Shown in pieces: positions 1-10,817 of a DNA stretch of 64,000 bases. The translations under genes were made by a program, and so were the position numbers. Below the pieces are notes generated by a model. It was not told the origin of the DNA, did not search any database, and saw only the letters and a list, made by a program, of their open reading frames with translations. The first letter of the stretch is position 1; each line of letters opens with the position of its first letter. The stretch is from Strigops habroptila (taxonomy: Eukaryota > Chordata > Aves > Psittaciformes > Psittacidae), in NCBI RefSeq assembly GCF_004027225.2, contig NC_044288.2:24438744-24502743 (forward strand), written 5' to 3'.

Positions 1-3000
1 GAGGGAGCTGTGGACTGTGTCCATGTTGTGTGTTGATGACTGGCTGTTCATGTTCTGCAACTTACTGCTGCTTGAAGTCTTCTATGAGCATTCATCAGTT
101 GTCTATCACTATTTCTTGGTTATTTGGCAACTAACTTGTGTACAAAGTACTCTGTATCCTTTGAGCACAACTTGTAAGATGCACATTAGTTCTCAGTACA
201 CAAACAAATTCACCAGGTCCTTGTGCTCATTGTTATACCAGGAGAAGAAGTTGCACCAATATTCACTTCATCACTGAAGGGAACACGGCATGACACCATG
301 GGGGCTACTGGTATTCACAAGGGAACTCAGCATTCCACCATGCGAGTTACCGGCATACTGAAAACAAACATATCATAGGTGTGCACTTAGGTTTTAATAG
401 AAAACACTTTACAGTGCAAACAAGCAGAAGTGAAAAAATATTTGGACCTTTTCATGGTGGAAGAGACTTGTATTGTCACAGTTCAGTTCCACTGTTTGCC
501 TTTCTTATGGAAATAAGTGGTCTTGCTAGATCTGTTGATGCCACTTGTATCTGGCACTTGTCACAACGTTTTCTGTAGGTTTCTATTCAATTCTGTTTTC
601 TTCTGTTACTGTGTACATGTGTGTAGGAAGGTTTTTTTGCTCTTCCCCTCACATGGGGAATCATAGCTCTGTGTCTCTATAAAAGATTGGGGCTTGTTTA
701 TGTTTTCCTGAGGCTGTGCTCTTACCAGTTCGAGCACTTGAGCAGTAATTTGATTTTTCTTTAGGGAAATGTTTGGAGGTTATATTGTGCTGTAAGCTTC
801 TAAAACCTTAGCTTTGTGCCGGTTTGAAAACTGAAAAAGATGATTGTTCTTTAATCCCCCACTTGTAACTGGGTTTGATGCGGGGAAAGTATTCTTATCC
901 TTGTAATTTATTTGTCATTTTCTACTTGCTTTTGGTGTTCCTGCTAGTCGTGGTTACCTTACATATGGAAAACCAGTGCTGTATGTACAGTGCTTCAGGT
1001 CTAAATAGATGTTCAATTTACTACCTATAAAAGGATGTCCATGAAAGACAACAGCACTCTGCCATGAAAATAAGCAAAAGAGAAGTATTTCCTCTAGCAT
1101 CAAAAAAGCATCTGTACAGTGTAAGACCTGTTTGACAGTCTTACAGTTGCTAAAGCTTCAACTTTGGGAAATCTTTCTGATTTTGCCTTCTCAGCGGAAG
1201 GGTTCTATAATGGTAAACAGCTGCTCTATTGTAATGCTGAATTTGGATAAGTGAGATTTAACAGGTGAGTAACTTCACTTAGTCTGCCAAAGTCAACTCT
1301 GAAGATCCGGACAAGTATATTATAAATTTTAGAAAAGATAGTTAGTTGTTGTTTCTTTCTTTTGCCCAGATGCATCTTAGTAAGATACCATTGTCATGGC
1401 ATTGGTTTTGGTTGTGAGACTGTTGATTGACCTTAAATTTACTGCCTAACCTGTACTTCATTTCATGGTTTTTTTTATGTTGACAAACGGTCTGTATATT
1501 CAGAGGATAATTAACTACTTGATATTTAGTTTTCCAATACAGAATAAGGCACTGAAGTTCCCTTCAGAGGTGAAAGCTGCAACTGTAATTGCATTGAATT
1601 CAATCTTGCTCATCTCTTGGAGCTTATCAGCATCTCAGAATGCCTGTCATGAAACTGTTAAAAACCATACAGGTTGTTTCAGAGTTGCAACCTCACTGAA
1701 GTTGGAAATTCACTGTTGTCCTTTGTCCTATTGTGAGTCACTATTTTCAGTAACTTCTCCATCCAGATTGCAGGCTGCTAAATGTGAAAATGAGCCAGAT
1801 GTTACAACACTTCAAGCCTGTGCTGGGGGTCACATAAAAACATTGCCAACTCTACCATGCTGAATAGCTTAGGGAAAACTGGTCTTCAAATAGGAGAAAA
1901 AATGGCTTTGTGGCAGCAATGCATGGCATCAGCATGGTTAACTTCCTGAAAATTTTAAAATACAATAGTTTTAGTTCATGTACGGAGGTTTGAATGTGGA
2001 TGAGAAGCCCGTTGCTGTAAGCTTTCCCTTCTATCTGTTTTGCCACATGTGACTTTGGTACAGTAATATTTTGTTTATTTAGAGAAATGTAGTATCTTCT
2101 AAGGATAAGTATGAAGTAGAGCAGGATGTCATACATCTCTCCAAAACAGTCTTGACATTATGCCTTTGACTTGTGTTTTCAGAAGCCCTTTTTTTGCCAC
2201 TCAGTACAGTCTTCAATAACTCATTTTCATAAAATCAATGACATTGCAGACATTATAGCATGAAACAATGCACTGGCACCAGTCCAGAGTTAGACTAGCT
2301 TGTTTCAGTCAGGCACTAATAAATGTCAGCTCAGGAAAACTGCAAGTGAGCCCTTGACTACCTGGCTTGAATCTTTTATTTGATAATGGCTTTAAATACA
2401 CATCTTATTAAGTAGGTAATAGCAGTGAGCTAGCTAGAGGAGGTAGATTGACCAAGCAGTGGGGGACCGAACATGCAGAGATGCACTAGCCTTGCTGGGA
2501 ACTTCCTTCTAAATGGCAAAGTAGCAAGGACCTTAGAACATCAGTAGAGGTACAGGAGAGCACCCAGAGAGGGAAACCTTGCTGTGTAACTGGCCCGAGT
2601 GCTGTCTCAAAACATACACACCTACAAAAGACACATTTCCTGTTGTATTTATGTGGACGTGGTAAACTGGACACCACAGAAATGCGATGGCATTAAAATA
2701 TGGTGGTGGATGCTAGGTTTTGCATGGAAGTTTGATCTTAGCAGATCAAGCTTGCTTGACTAGAAGCATGCTTAAGAGCCAGCTATCGCCATAATAGTAA
2801 CCAGATTGTATAGGAATTTGAATGTGTCCAGCCTAAAGCATAACTTTGAAATGAGTATGTATTTTGCACATATTTTAGGAGTTGATGTTAGCTGAAAACT
2901 AGAAAAGTGTCATGGGAAAGGTAAGTGAAGATAATGTTGAGTTTTAATAATGGAAGTCAATAACATCAATTTGAAAAGTACCACCCGGAATTCTTGGCCT

Positions 3001-4469
3001 TCTATACTTGGGCAGTAATGATTTATGTTCTAAGGAATAGACTTAAGGTGTAAATAACCAGGAATGTCGATCATAGCTCCAGTAAAGATAAATATTCCAG
3101 CTGGATGTGTTCTGATACAAAAAAAACCCCTCAACACCACTTTCCTCTGCTCTATGAGTTAGCCTTTTCCCTGCGTATTTATTCTGCCTGATTATACTGA
3201 AAAGATTTCAAAAAAAGAAAAAAAAAAATCCCAAGTTTGTGTGAAATGGAGGGATGAAAAGTTGAGACTTCCAACTGGAATGCCTTTGGCAATTTGCTAT
3301 ATCTTTCTCCTGACTCTTTTGGCTTCTAAAAATGCTACTTTTGTTAGCTCCTCAGAAAACTTCACACTGCACCTGATGGCCCAGGCTGGAACCCACTTCA
3401 AGGTTGCACATTTCCAAAAGACAAATTCTGTCCTGATTCCTCATATCACTTCGTACATTTTGGCACAAGGAAGCAGTTGTATCACAATTAAATGGTGGAG
3501 AAAACTCAAGCTGATAGAGTGAGCAGGAATACAGGCTTCCTACAGGAACTGCTTCCCACCTTCTGAGTTCATCTCATAATCTAGTAACCGTATAACTTTT
3601 CTGCTTCCTTTTGTGGTCATATAGCTTTGACTTTTCTACCCAGATGGAAAGCTAACTTGCTATTGTGCCCTCAAATCTTCAACTGGCTAATGCTTGTTTA
3701 GTTGCTTCTCTTGATTGTAGTTTCTCCTCAATCTACTTCAGATAGTTAAATATCAAGAACAAGTGGCCCAGCTGGTATTTTGTACTCGCCACCTGGTGCA
3801 GAATAAAGGCAAAGCTGTTATGGCACAAACAACCCTCATCCTGGAGCTGTCTAGTATCCCAGTTTGGCTGTTTCAGGGGTGAGCTATGTTCCCTAAACCA
3901 CAAAACGGTTGCAGATAATAGCATGGGAGGCATGTGCAATGAATCCTGCAAAATGTAACCAAAATTCCCATTGGCAGAGATGAAATGAGAGAGAAGAATA
4001 ATAAAAAACCAGACTAACAATGCAAATGAATATAATGATTGGTAAAGGTGTGAATATTTGTTTGTTTGATTAGGGAGGAATAAGGCTATTGGCAGACATT
4101 CAGCAGTTAGAATCATATTGAACTTAAAATTCAATGCTTGATCCACCAGTACAAGATGAACAGATGGTTTAGATTTTTTATTTATTTTTTTAAAATAAAA
4201 ATCATTTAATAGCTAAATGATTCCATAATATCAAGGTCCAGATTCTCTCCCTGATTTTCAGAGTGCTAAACAATTTTGTAATGAACCTAGAAAATCACTG
4301 GGAAATAACTTGGGTTAATAAAGCAAAAACCCCAACCCCAATCCAAGTGTATGGAGCTACTCTCAAATAATCTGCATAAAGCCGATGAGATAGAGTACTA
4401 TTATTAAAAAGTGAAGTTTATGCTGTAACTATTAAAGTAATGGGAAAAAGATTGCTTTATAATAAAACT
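1..4469. other. Intergenic 5' flank, no gene seen
   Basis: No frame here shows recognisable protein similarity, splice-paired exons or codon bias. The base composition is that of ordinary AT-moderate, CpG-poor vertebrate DNA. Positions 280-358 hold two diverged copies of a roughly 42-bp unit (about 26 of 36 compared bases identical), and about 3209-3228 is an A-rich run. Nothing else stands out. Distant regulatory elements of SLIT3 could lie here but cannot be told from background by eye. Confidence 0.7.
280..358. repeat. Diverged two-copy 42-bp tandem repeat
   Basis: The segment starting at 280 and the one starting at 322 share GGAAC, GCAT, CACCATG and TAC at matching offsets, a period of 42 bp. 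About 26 of 36 compared positions agree. This looks like an old local duplication. It is too short and too diverged to call a minisatellite with confidence. Confidence 0.5.
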
Positions 4470-4863
4470 TGGCAGAGAAAGTTGGGGCTGTTCAGCCTGG
4501 AGAAGAGAAGACCTCATAGCAGCATTCCAGTATCTGGAAGGGGGCCTGCAAGGATGCTGGAAAGGGGCTCTTCATTAGGGACTGTAGCGATACGACAAGG
4601 GGTAACAGGTCCAAACTTAAACACGGGAAGTTGAGGTTAGATATAACGAAAAAGTTCTCTACTGTGAGGGGTGGTGAGGCGCTGGCACAGGTTGTCCACG
4701 GAAGCTGTGAATGCTCCATCTCTGGCAGTGTTCAAGGCCAGGTTGGACAGAGCCTTGGGTGACATGGTTTAGTGCGAGGTGTCCCTGTCCATGGCAGGGG
4801 GGTTGGAACTAGATGATCTTAAGGTCCTTTCCAACCCTAACTGTTCTATGACTCTGTGATTCT
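4470..4863 (+). mobile_element. CR1 LINE, 5'-truncated copy (3' end)
   Basis: The segment begins in the last part of the CR1 reverse-transcriptase ORF. The translated peptide LGLFSLEKRR is the typical CR1 ORF2 C-terminal motif and runs from about 4479, before the frame is lost. It continues through the CR1 3' UTR, which has the usual stretch around 'ggttggaactagatgatctt', and ends at 4863 in the terminal short repeats of the 'tctatgactctgtgattct' type. CR1 copies of birds are usually truncated at the 5' end in just this way. The copy is on the + strand, about 10 kb upstream of the SLIT3 promoter, and is dead as a mobile element. Confidence 0.93.
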
Positions 4864-6844
4864 AACTATGGCTTGGAAAAATGATCTTGACAGTGTCCAG
4901 TGAGTCTGTACAAATGGCATTATTTTCAATATTAGTATTAGCAGTATAAGCAGTATATGGTTTGTGTTTTTGTTTGGATCACTTCAGTTGTTGTGTTCTG
5001 TTGTATGTCTGCATATTCCATTTCAAGTAACCAGCAAATACTAATTCTAAGATACTGGACTGTACTAATAAATCTTTCTATATGTTTTTCTAGGCAAAAA
5101 TCTCAATTTTCATGTTTAAACATGCATGAAAACTGAAGCATGACCTTTACTAACATAATTCCCTGTCTTCGCCTATTTTGTTCTGGCAAAGGACAAATAC
5201 ATTTTTTGCACAGCATCTTGGAAAAGAATTCCATCTGTGATTGTGAATTTGGCTTTTTCTGGTGCTTAAAGACACATGAGTGCATATATGACAGCCAGTA
5301 AAGGAGGTACAAGGTCCAGTAAAATACCTTTTAAAGAAAGGGAACGATAAAGTTTAATTTAGTAGGCTATTCCTAATGAAAGACTAACCTGCAATACTAT
5401 CAGACTTCTTTTGAAGTGATGTATAGTGGGTGTTTATTCAAAGGTATAAACCTCCAAGCTTAGAAATCACCCTGGATATGAAGCCAGATTTTGGAGTCAT
5501 TTGGAGGTCAAATTGGTATTTTGACATTTGGTGACAATTTTTTAGTAATAAAGAATTAAAAGTTTAATTACCTAAGACCTTTTCTGGTAATTTGTATTCT
5601 GTTTGTGAAGTGGGTTGTTGAAGGGGAATCATAAAATGGTTCAATACATCTTGAAGAGAAAATGATAGAAAAAGAAATTAGATTATGACATCCTGAGTTC
5701 ATACCTGAAGCTCTAGAATTTCAGGATTTATCTGCTGTTTCTTCTACAGCGACAGTGAATTAGGTCATATGTGCATGAATAGAAACATGTTTGAAATTAG
5801 GGCTACCAGCCACGGGACAGATGCACCACTCCCTTTTGGAGCTCTCCGAAAGGGGAGAACCATGGCATATGATTATTTGCAAGGTGTTCCACCCTCTTGG
5901 CATCCCATAGTGCTGCAGCATTTGGAAATGGGTTATAACACTCCTGGCTTATTGGATTATTTTAACTTGGACTATTGCTACACTTTTGCAGTGTCACTTA
6001 TTGTAGTGTCATCCATGTGCTTAGACCTTTGCTGGGGTGTGATGCTTAGATTCTGAGCCTTGCTACTTCATTCTTCTGCCACTTCCTTTTCCCCTGTCCT
6101 GTTTGGTACTTTTATACCTTAGAGTCTCCATTTGATGTGAGAAAAGGATGCTATAGTCACCAGTATGGCTTTTGTGGAACGTAACTAGGAGCAAATGACC
6201 CCAAAATGTGCTCAAGCCGTGTTTTCAATAGGTGGTTGCTTCTGCAAGTCTGACAGATCGGAGAGTGGCTGACAAGAGGAGATATGGTTCTTGAGTCTTC
6301 TTCCCTCCCAGTGCCAAGGTGAATTGTAAGAGTTGCCACCAGAAATTTCTAAATTTGTTCTTTATTTTGTTTCCACATGTCTTGGTGTTGATTAAAGGAA
6401 ACATAGTTGTGCTTTAAAACAATGTTTCTAGAGGATTTCAAGTGACTTTCCTTGAGAAAAGACAGTTACAACCAACAGGAAGATTGTTGAGTAATGTGTT
6501 TGGCCTAGAAATAACTATCCCTTTTTTAGAACAAGGAATGTTGTTAACATCTAGGGCTTTCATTTGTACTTTTAAAATGTTTTAACTCTCTTAAAATTCC
6601 AAAAGCCTGAGCAGATCATTCTTGGCATCTGAAAGCACAAACAAGTGTCAGTGGCACTTTTATGTCTTTCGTGACCATTGAGTTTATTAAATAACAGCAT
6701 TTGGCTTTCTGATTAGTAACCGTATTGGACACAGACTGCTTTCATGCCAGTTAGGTTTCGTAATCTTCTGTAGCATGTGAAAGATCAAGCTTGAAAACTT
6801 GAATGGAAAGTACTTTGTAATAAGCCATTATGAAGTTTTGAAGT

Positions 6845-6872
6845 TTTCTTTCAAGCTGTGGCTTGAAAGAAA
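6845..6872. repeat. Perfect 12-bp inverted repeat with a 4-nt loop
   Basis: The left arm 'tttctttcaagc' (6845-6856) and the right arm 'gcttgaaagaaa' (6861-6872) are exact reverse complements, separated by TGTG. No T-tract follows it that would matter in a vertebrate, and no gene is adjacent, so no role can be assigned. It is too short to be a microRNA precursor. Confidence 0.85.
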
Positions 6873-8827
6873 TGACGTGAGACAACCTTCGTGCCCCAGA
6901 ATGGAGGAGAAATCCTTTTTGCTCAGTCACCTGCTTGTCCTGATGTTTACAGCTTCAGTGTGGAATTACTTGTGCTCATTTTGGGGAGCAGTGATGGGGA
7001 GTGGATTAGGAAGCCCAAACAAGCCAAAAACCCACAACATTGATGAACTTGGTATTAAATTTTCCTCTTCAAGAGCTTTGCATAAAACGCTTCCAGATCT
7101 TTTGTTCTTTGGCTTTCTCTTTCATACAGTATGCAGAGCAGAATTGATGAGTACTGTTCAAAATACGGTTCTACAGCCACCCAGATCAATACACATACAT
7201 ATGTAAACACTTACAGGGAGAACTGAAGATTTTCTCTAGTACTTTGCTTTCAATTACAATCTCCATTCAAGACATCCATAAGGGGAAAAAAAATTCTAAT
7301 GTCAAAGATGACAAAACGTTCACATCAATAAAAATACTGTGTTTTTACACAATACATCTAGCTGTTGGTATTTAATGCAGGCTTTAAGTTAGACTGAAAA
7401 TAATACTTGAAACAGGCTTTGTAAAAGTCGGACTGCTGTATAACCTTGTGTGCATTATCAATCTTTCTAAACTAGTGAATGGGGGTAGAGGGCTGACTTG
7501 CCAGGGTCATAGCCTTGAAGTAACACAGAAACAAAATCCAGGTTTTCTAGTTCCTGCTTTAAGCATCAGATATTTCCTTTCTGTAGTCAAAGAACTTTTG
7601 AATGTTGGTGTGTTGACATAATAGGACCTAGCTGCCAGATCCTGACACTGAATGTGTTTTTAAACTTCTGATACATCAGTGAAAACTTTTTCAACATCAG
7701 GGGTGAGAACCACTGTATTGTGAAGAGGTGAAGACATGAACCTCTGATGCCACCGGAGGCTAAATGACTTCTTACTTCTATTTCTGTATCTTTGAAGGAG
7801 AGATCCTAGCAAGCTACTTATGCTTCCAAACAAGACAGTTCTGAGCAAGGTGAGCCATCCACAGTTGAGATCATGAAATATTTCATGTTGTGGCAATGGC
7901 ATTGCTCATTCTATTTGCAAGTGTTAACAATATTCAGTCAAAATATACAGAACAATACAGAAGTTTTTAACACAGCATTGAGTGCTTTTTGTCCAAAGGG
8001 TGCCAGGACTGGATGTCTGCCAGGACTTTCAGGTAAGCTTAATCCTCCCAGACAGCATAAGGTAATAAAGATCTTTTTAACATACGAAAAGGCTTCAAAT
8101 GGGGTAACAGGAATATATTGCCCCATCCTTCTGATTTGGGTTCCAAACTGAGGAACTAGTCAAATCTTGAAAACTTCAGATATTTATTTTATATTGTTAA
8201 GATGATGGTCTCTGCCTAAGGTTTGCTTTGTCTCCAAGTATGGAGTTGTTAGCTATTGTCCAAGAGAAGTATTCACTCCTGAGCCTACTGCTCTGAAAGC
8301 TTCTGCACTGGATACGCTTCAGTGGCTGAGCTAGAAGCCTGGGTTTGAATTTGTTTTTCTGGGCACATTCTCTGTTTATCTCTCAAATACATTTCTGGGG
8401 TGGTGAAAGGGATATGACTTCTTTCTGAACGCCAAACTATTATTCACCAGGAGCTGTTGTTTTGAATCTATGTGCAAGTAGCTTATAAATGTAAGAAACT
8501 ATTATCTTTTTGTGTGGCAAGTTTTGTATTAAGAACAGTGCATCTTCAGCATTTTCATCCACTAATCCTTCTCCTAAATAGTACTATTTTTAATCACTTC
8601 CCACCACTGAAACCACTGTGCATTGTTGCCTGCGTGCAAAGGTAACTAGTAATCTGTATGCTGAAGTACAAAGAGAGAAAGCATGTTTATACCAGAAACT
8701 GGTAATGCCTTGTCTATGAAAACAGCGTTTCTAGACTGGTTTTGTGCCTCTTTAACTGATTATTTCTTGTAAGAACTGCTGCTGTAGACAGCCGTGGATT
8801 TTGAATTATTATGCTTTGAATAAAAGA

Positions 8828-8890
8828 ACACCAAAACACACACACAAACTCACCCACCCAAACAACCAACCATCACCAAAAACCCCCCTA
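8828..8890. repeat. A/C-rich simple repeat
   Basis: Runs of CA, CCA and AACCA units with almost no G or T mark this as low-complexity DNA. It gives rise to spurious open frames and has no visible gene context. Confidence 0.85.
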
Positions 8891-10214
8891 AAGTTCCTCT
8901 AATGCAAAATCTGTCAGAATTGTTTAATGTCAGATTCTGGCTGAAAAAACACAATGTGAAGCTGAGGAGGTACTGTTCCATGCAGCAGTGAAGGTCACAG
9001 ATGATACATCTTGACTTTGTAGCCTCTCCGGTAACCATAGCAAGTTTTGGCAATGCCTTGCATCAGAAGTAACACCCTCAAGCCTGAAAGGATGCTGTGC
9101 TTTGGCTCCCTTGGCCTTTTGTATGTTCCATAAATATTTAAATGATTTTCCAACTAATTTCTTACAGCAGCCTATATGTACTGGGAACAATGAAATGTAT
9201 TGAATATTGCCTGCGAGTGCAAGCATGTTCTTATTGATTAGATCTTAGTTGAAGAACAAAATGCTCATCCTATTAGGTAGCTGTCATGCACTAAAAGCAT
9301 TAAACAGGCCTGGTTTTGCTTTTTTATTTTTTTTGCCTAGTATTTACTTAATTGCTAAGTATGAAGCAGAAAAAGCTACAGGAAGTTGTATGTAGCTGTG
9401 AACTGTCTAAGCAAAGGTAACTCAACAGTTAGTAGTCAATGGAATGCATGGCACAGTAAGCAGCAAAGGGAACACAATGGAAGGCTTTCTGGGTTGTTTG
9501 TGTTGCACGATACAAATCTAATACAAAAGAACCTAATTTAATTCATGAAGCTTTTAGTGGAACTACGTTTTTGCTTTCTTCTTAAGCTATAATTTGAGGT
9601 TCTTTAACACATGTAAAGCATTTTCAGAGGCAGTGAGGGTGCATGATCCCTTCTTGAGGTCAGTCAGTTTGCTTCCTGGCACTCCCCAATCTGACTTCAG
9701 CTACCTGAGCCACAGCGTGTTGGGCAGTAGGATAAGGAGCAGGTGAATTCCATACCAGCCGTTAACAGAATTAACAGGATAATTCCAAATGTGCAGGACA
9801 ATTGCAATTCTGTCTCTGAATCTAAGCAAGAAAGAAAATAGATGGTTTATTAAGTTTCATTCATCATCTTCTACGTAATTACTATTAATGGGAGCCCCAC
9901 TGAGTGAGAGAAGTCCTGTTTAAGTTCTTTGCTGCTCACAGTCATGCTGGTTTTGGGTACCATGTCATGAATCACGGTATGCCAGTGGCACAGGGACACA
10001 AGGTTGCTTCCTTATCACCACATCTCCAAATAGGAATGAATTTGGGAGTAAAGATGTCCAGATTGCTGATATCCACGTTTCTATTCTGTCTAAGGGGAGC
10101 ATAAGGCCAGCTTCTGTTGCTAGACTTGCTAATCCAGCTGATGTTTCATACCAAGTAGTAGCCTTTAGTGGTGTCTTATATCTGCTGGTGTTTTTCATTT
10201 TATAGTTTGATAAT

Positions 10215-10262
10215 TTTAAGAGCAGCTAACACTTATTTCAATAAGTATTAGCTGCTCTTAAA
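10215..10262. repeat. 48-bp near-perfect palindrome (cruciform-forming)
   Basis: Arms of 23 bp (10215-10237 and 10240-10262) are reverse complements at 22 of 23 positions and are separated by only 2 bp. The single mismatch is C10230 against A10247. A vertebrate hairpin this long and this clean, with almost no loop, is unusual. The loop is too short for a microRNA precursor. It may be a recent template-switch product or a tiny terminal-inverted-repeat relic. It overlaps a second inverted repeat on its right. Confidence 0.92.
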
Positions 10263-10286
10263 TACTCAATAAGGGTAGTATTTAAG
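10257..10286. repeat. Second, overlapping inverted repeat with 10-bp arms
   Basis: The arms 'cttaaatact' (10257-10266) and 'agtatttaag' (10277-10286) are exact reverse complements around a 10-nt loop. The left arm overlaps the right arm of the 48-bp palindrome, so the two hairpins cannot form on the same strand at once. Confidence 0.85.
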
Positions 10287-10539
10287 AACAAAGGCACAGG
10301 CAAAGTGTTTGCTCAGCCCAACACATTCTTAGATAACAATAATTACCATGAAAATAGCTTTATAAAAGTCAATATCTAGCGTTTAATCGATAATTAATTG
10401 TTCTCTTGAAGTGGGTGTAGAAAATTCGGGTGTCTTTATGAAACCTGTGGCATTAAACCTCTGAGCTGATGAAACTTAGAGTGAGACCAGAGTGTGACCA
10501 GGGGAATCCTTTCCTCTCCCCTGCGGTGCTCTGGTTTCC

Positions 10540-10815
10540 CCGTTGTTGGTTCCCGTAGTGCTGAGGACACGGTGCAGCTGCGCGTCACCCTCGGGGCGGG
10601 GAGAGCGCTGAGCTCCGTACCCGACCGGCGCGCACCGCCTCCCACCGCCGGGGGGCGCCGTGGCACCGCGCAGCGCCGCCGCCGCCTGTGCCCGTACCGG
10701 TGTCCGCGCGGGGTGACACTGACCGACGCCTGCCACACCGGGCCCCTGGCCGTTCCCGGCTCCCCGGGAGAGCCCCGACGGGGCCCCGAGAGCCGGCTCT
10801 ATGTCTTTTTTAGGT
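10540..10815. promoter_or_regulatory. Orphan CpG island about 4 kb upstream of the SLIT3 island
   Basis: GC content and CpG density jump abruptly here, with many CGCG, CCGCCG and GGGGCGGGG strings (one GC box near 10593-10601), and fall back to background on both sides. A CRE-like GACGTCAC lies just downstream at about 10875-10882. Islands of this kind usually mark promoters or distal regulatory elements. I see no exon with recognisable protein similarity beside it, so its gene, if any, is unknown. It could be an alternative SLIT3 promoter, a divergent noncoding promoter or an enhancer. Long open frames on both strands are expected in stop-poor GC-rich DNA and are not called as genes. Confidence 0.75.
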
Positions 10816-10817
10816 AA

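Larger units (their letters stand above)
4864..10214. other. Intergenic stretch with no gene seen
   Basis: No coding signal is recognisable on either strand. Contents that can be named are a perfect hairpin at 6845-6872 and an A/C-rich simple repeat at 8828-8890. The remainder is unique-looking, CpG-poor DNA. Confidence 0.65.
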
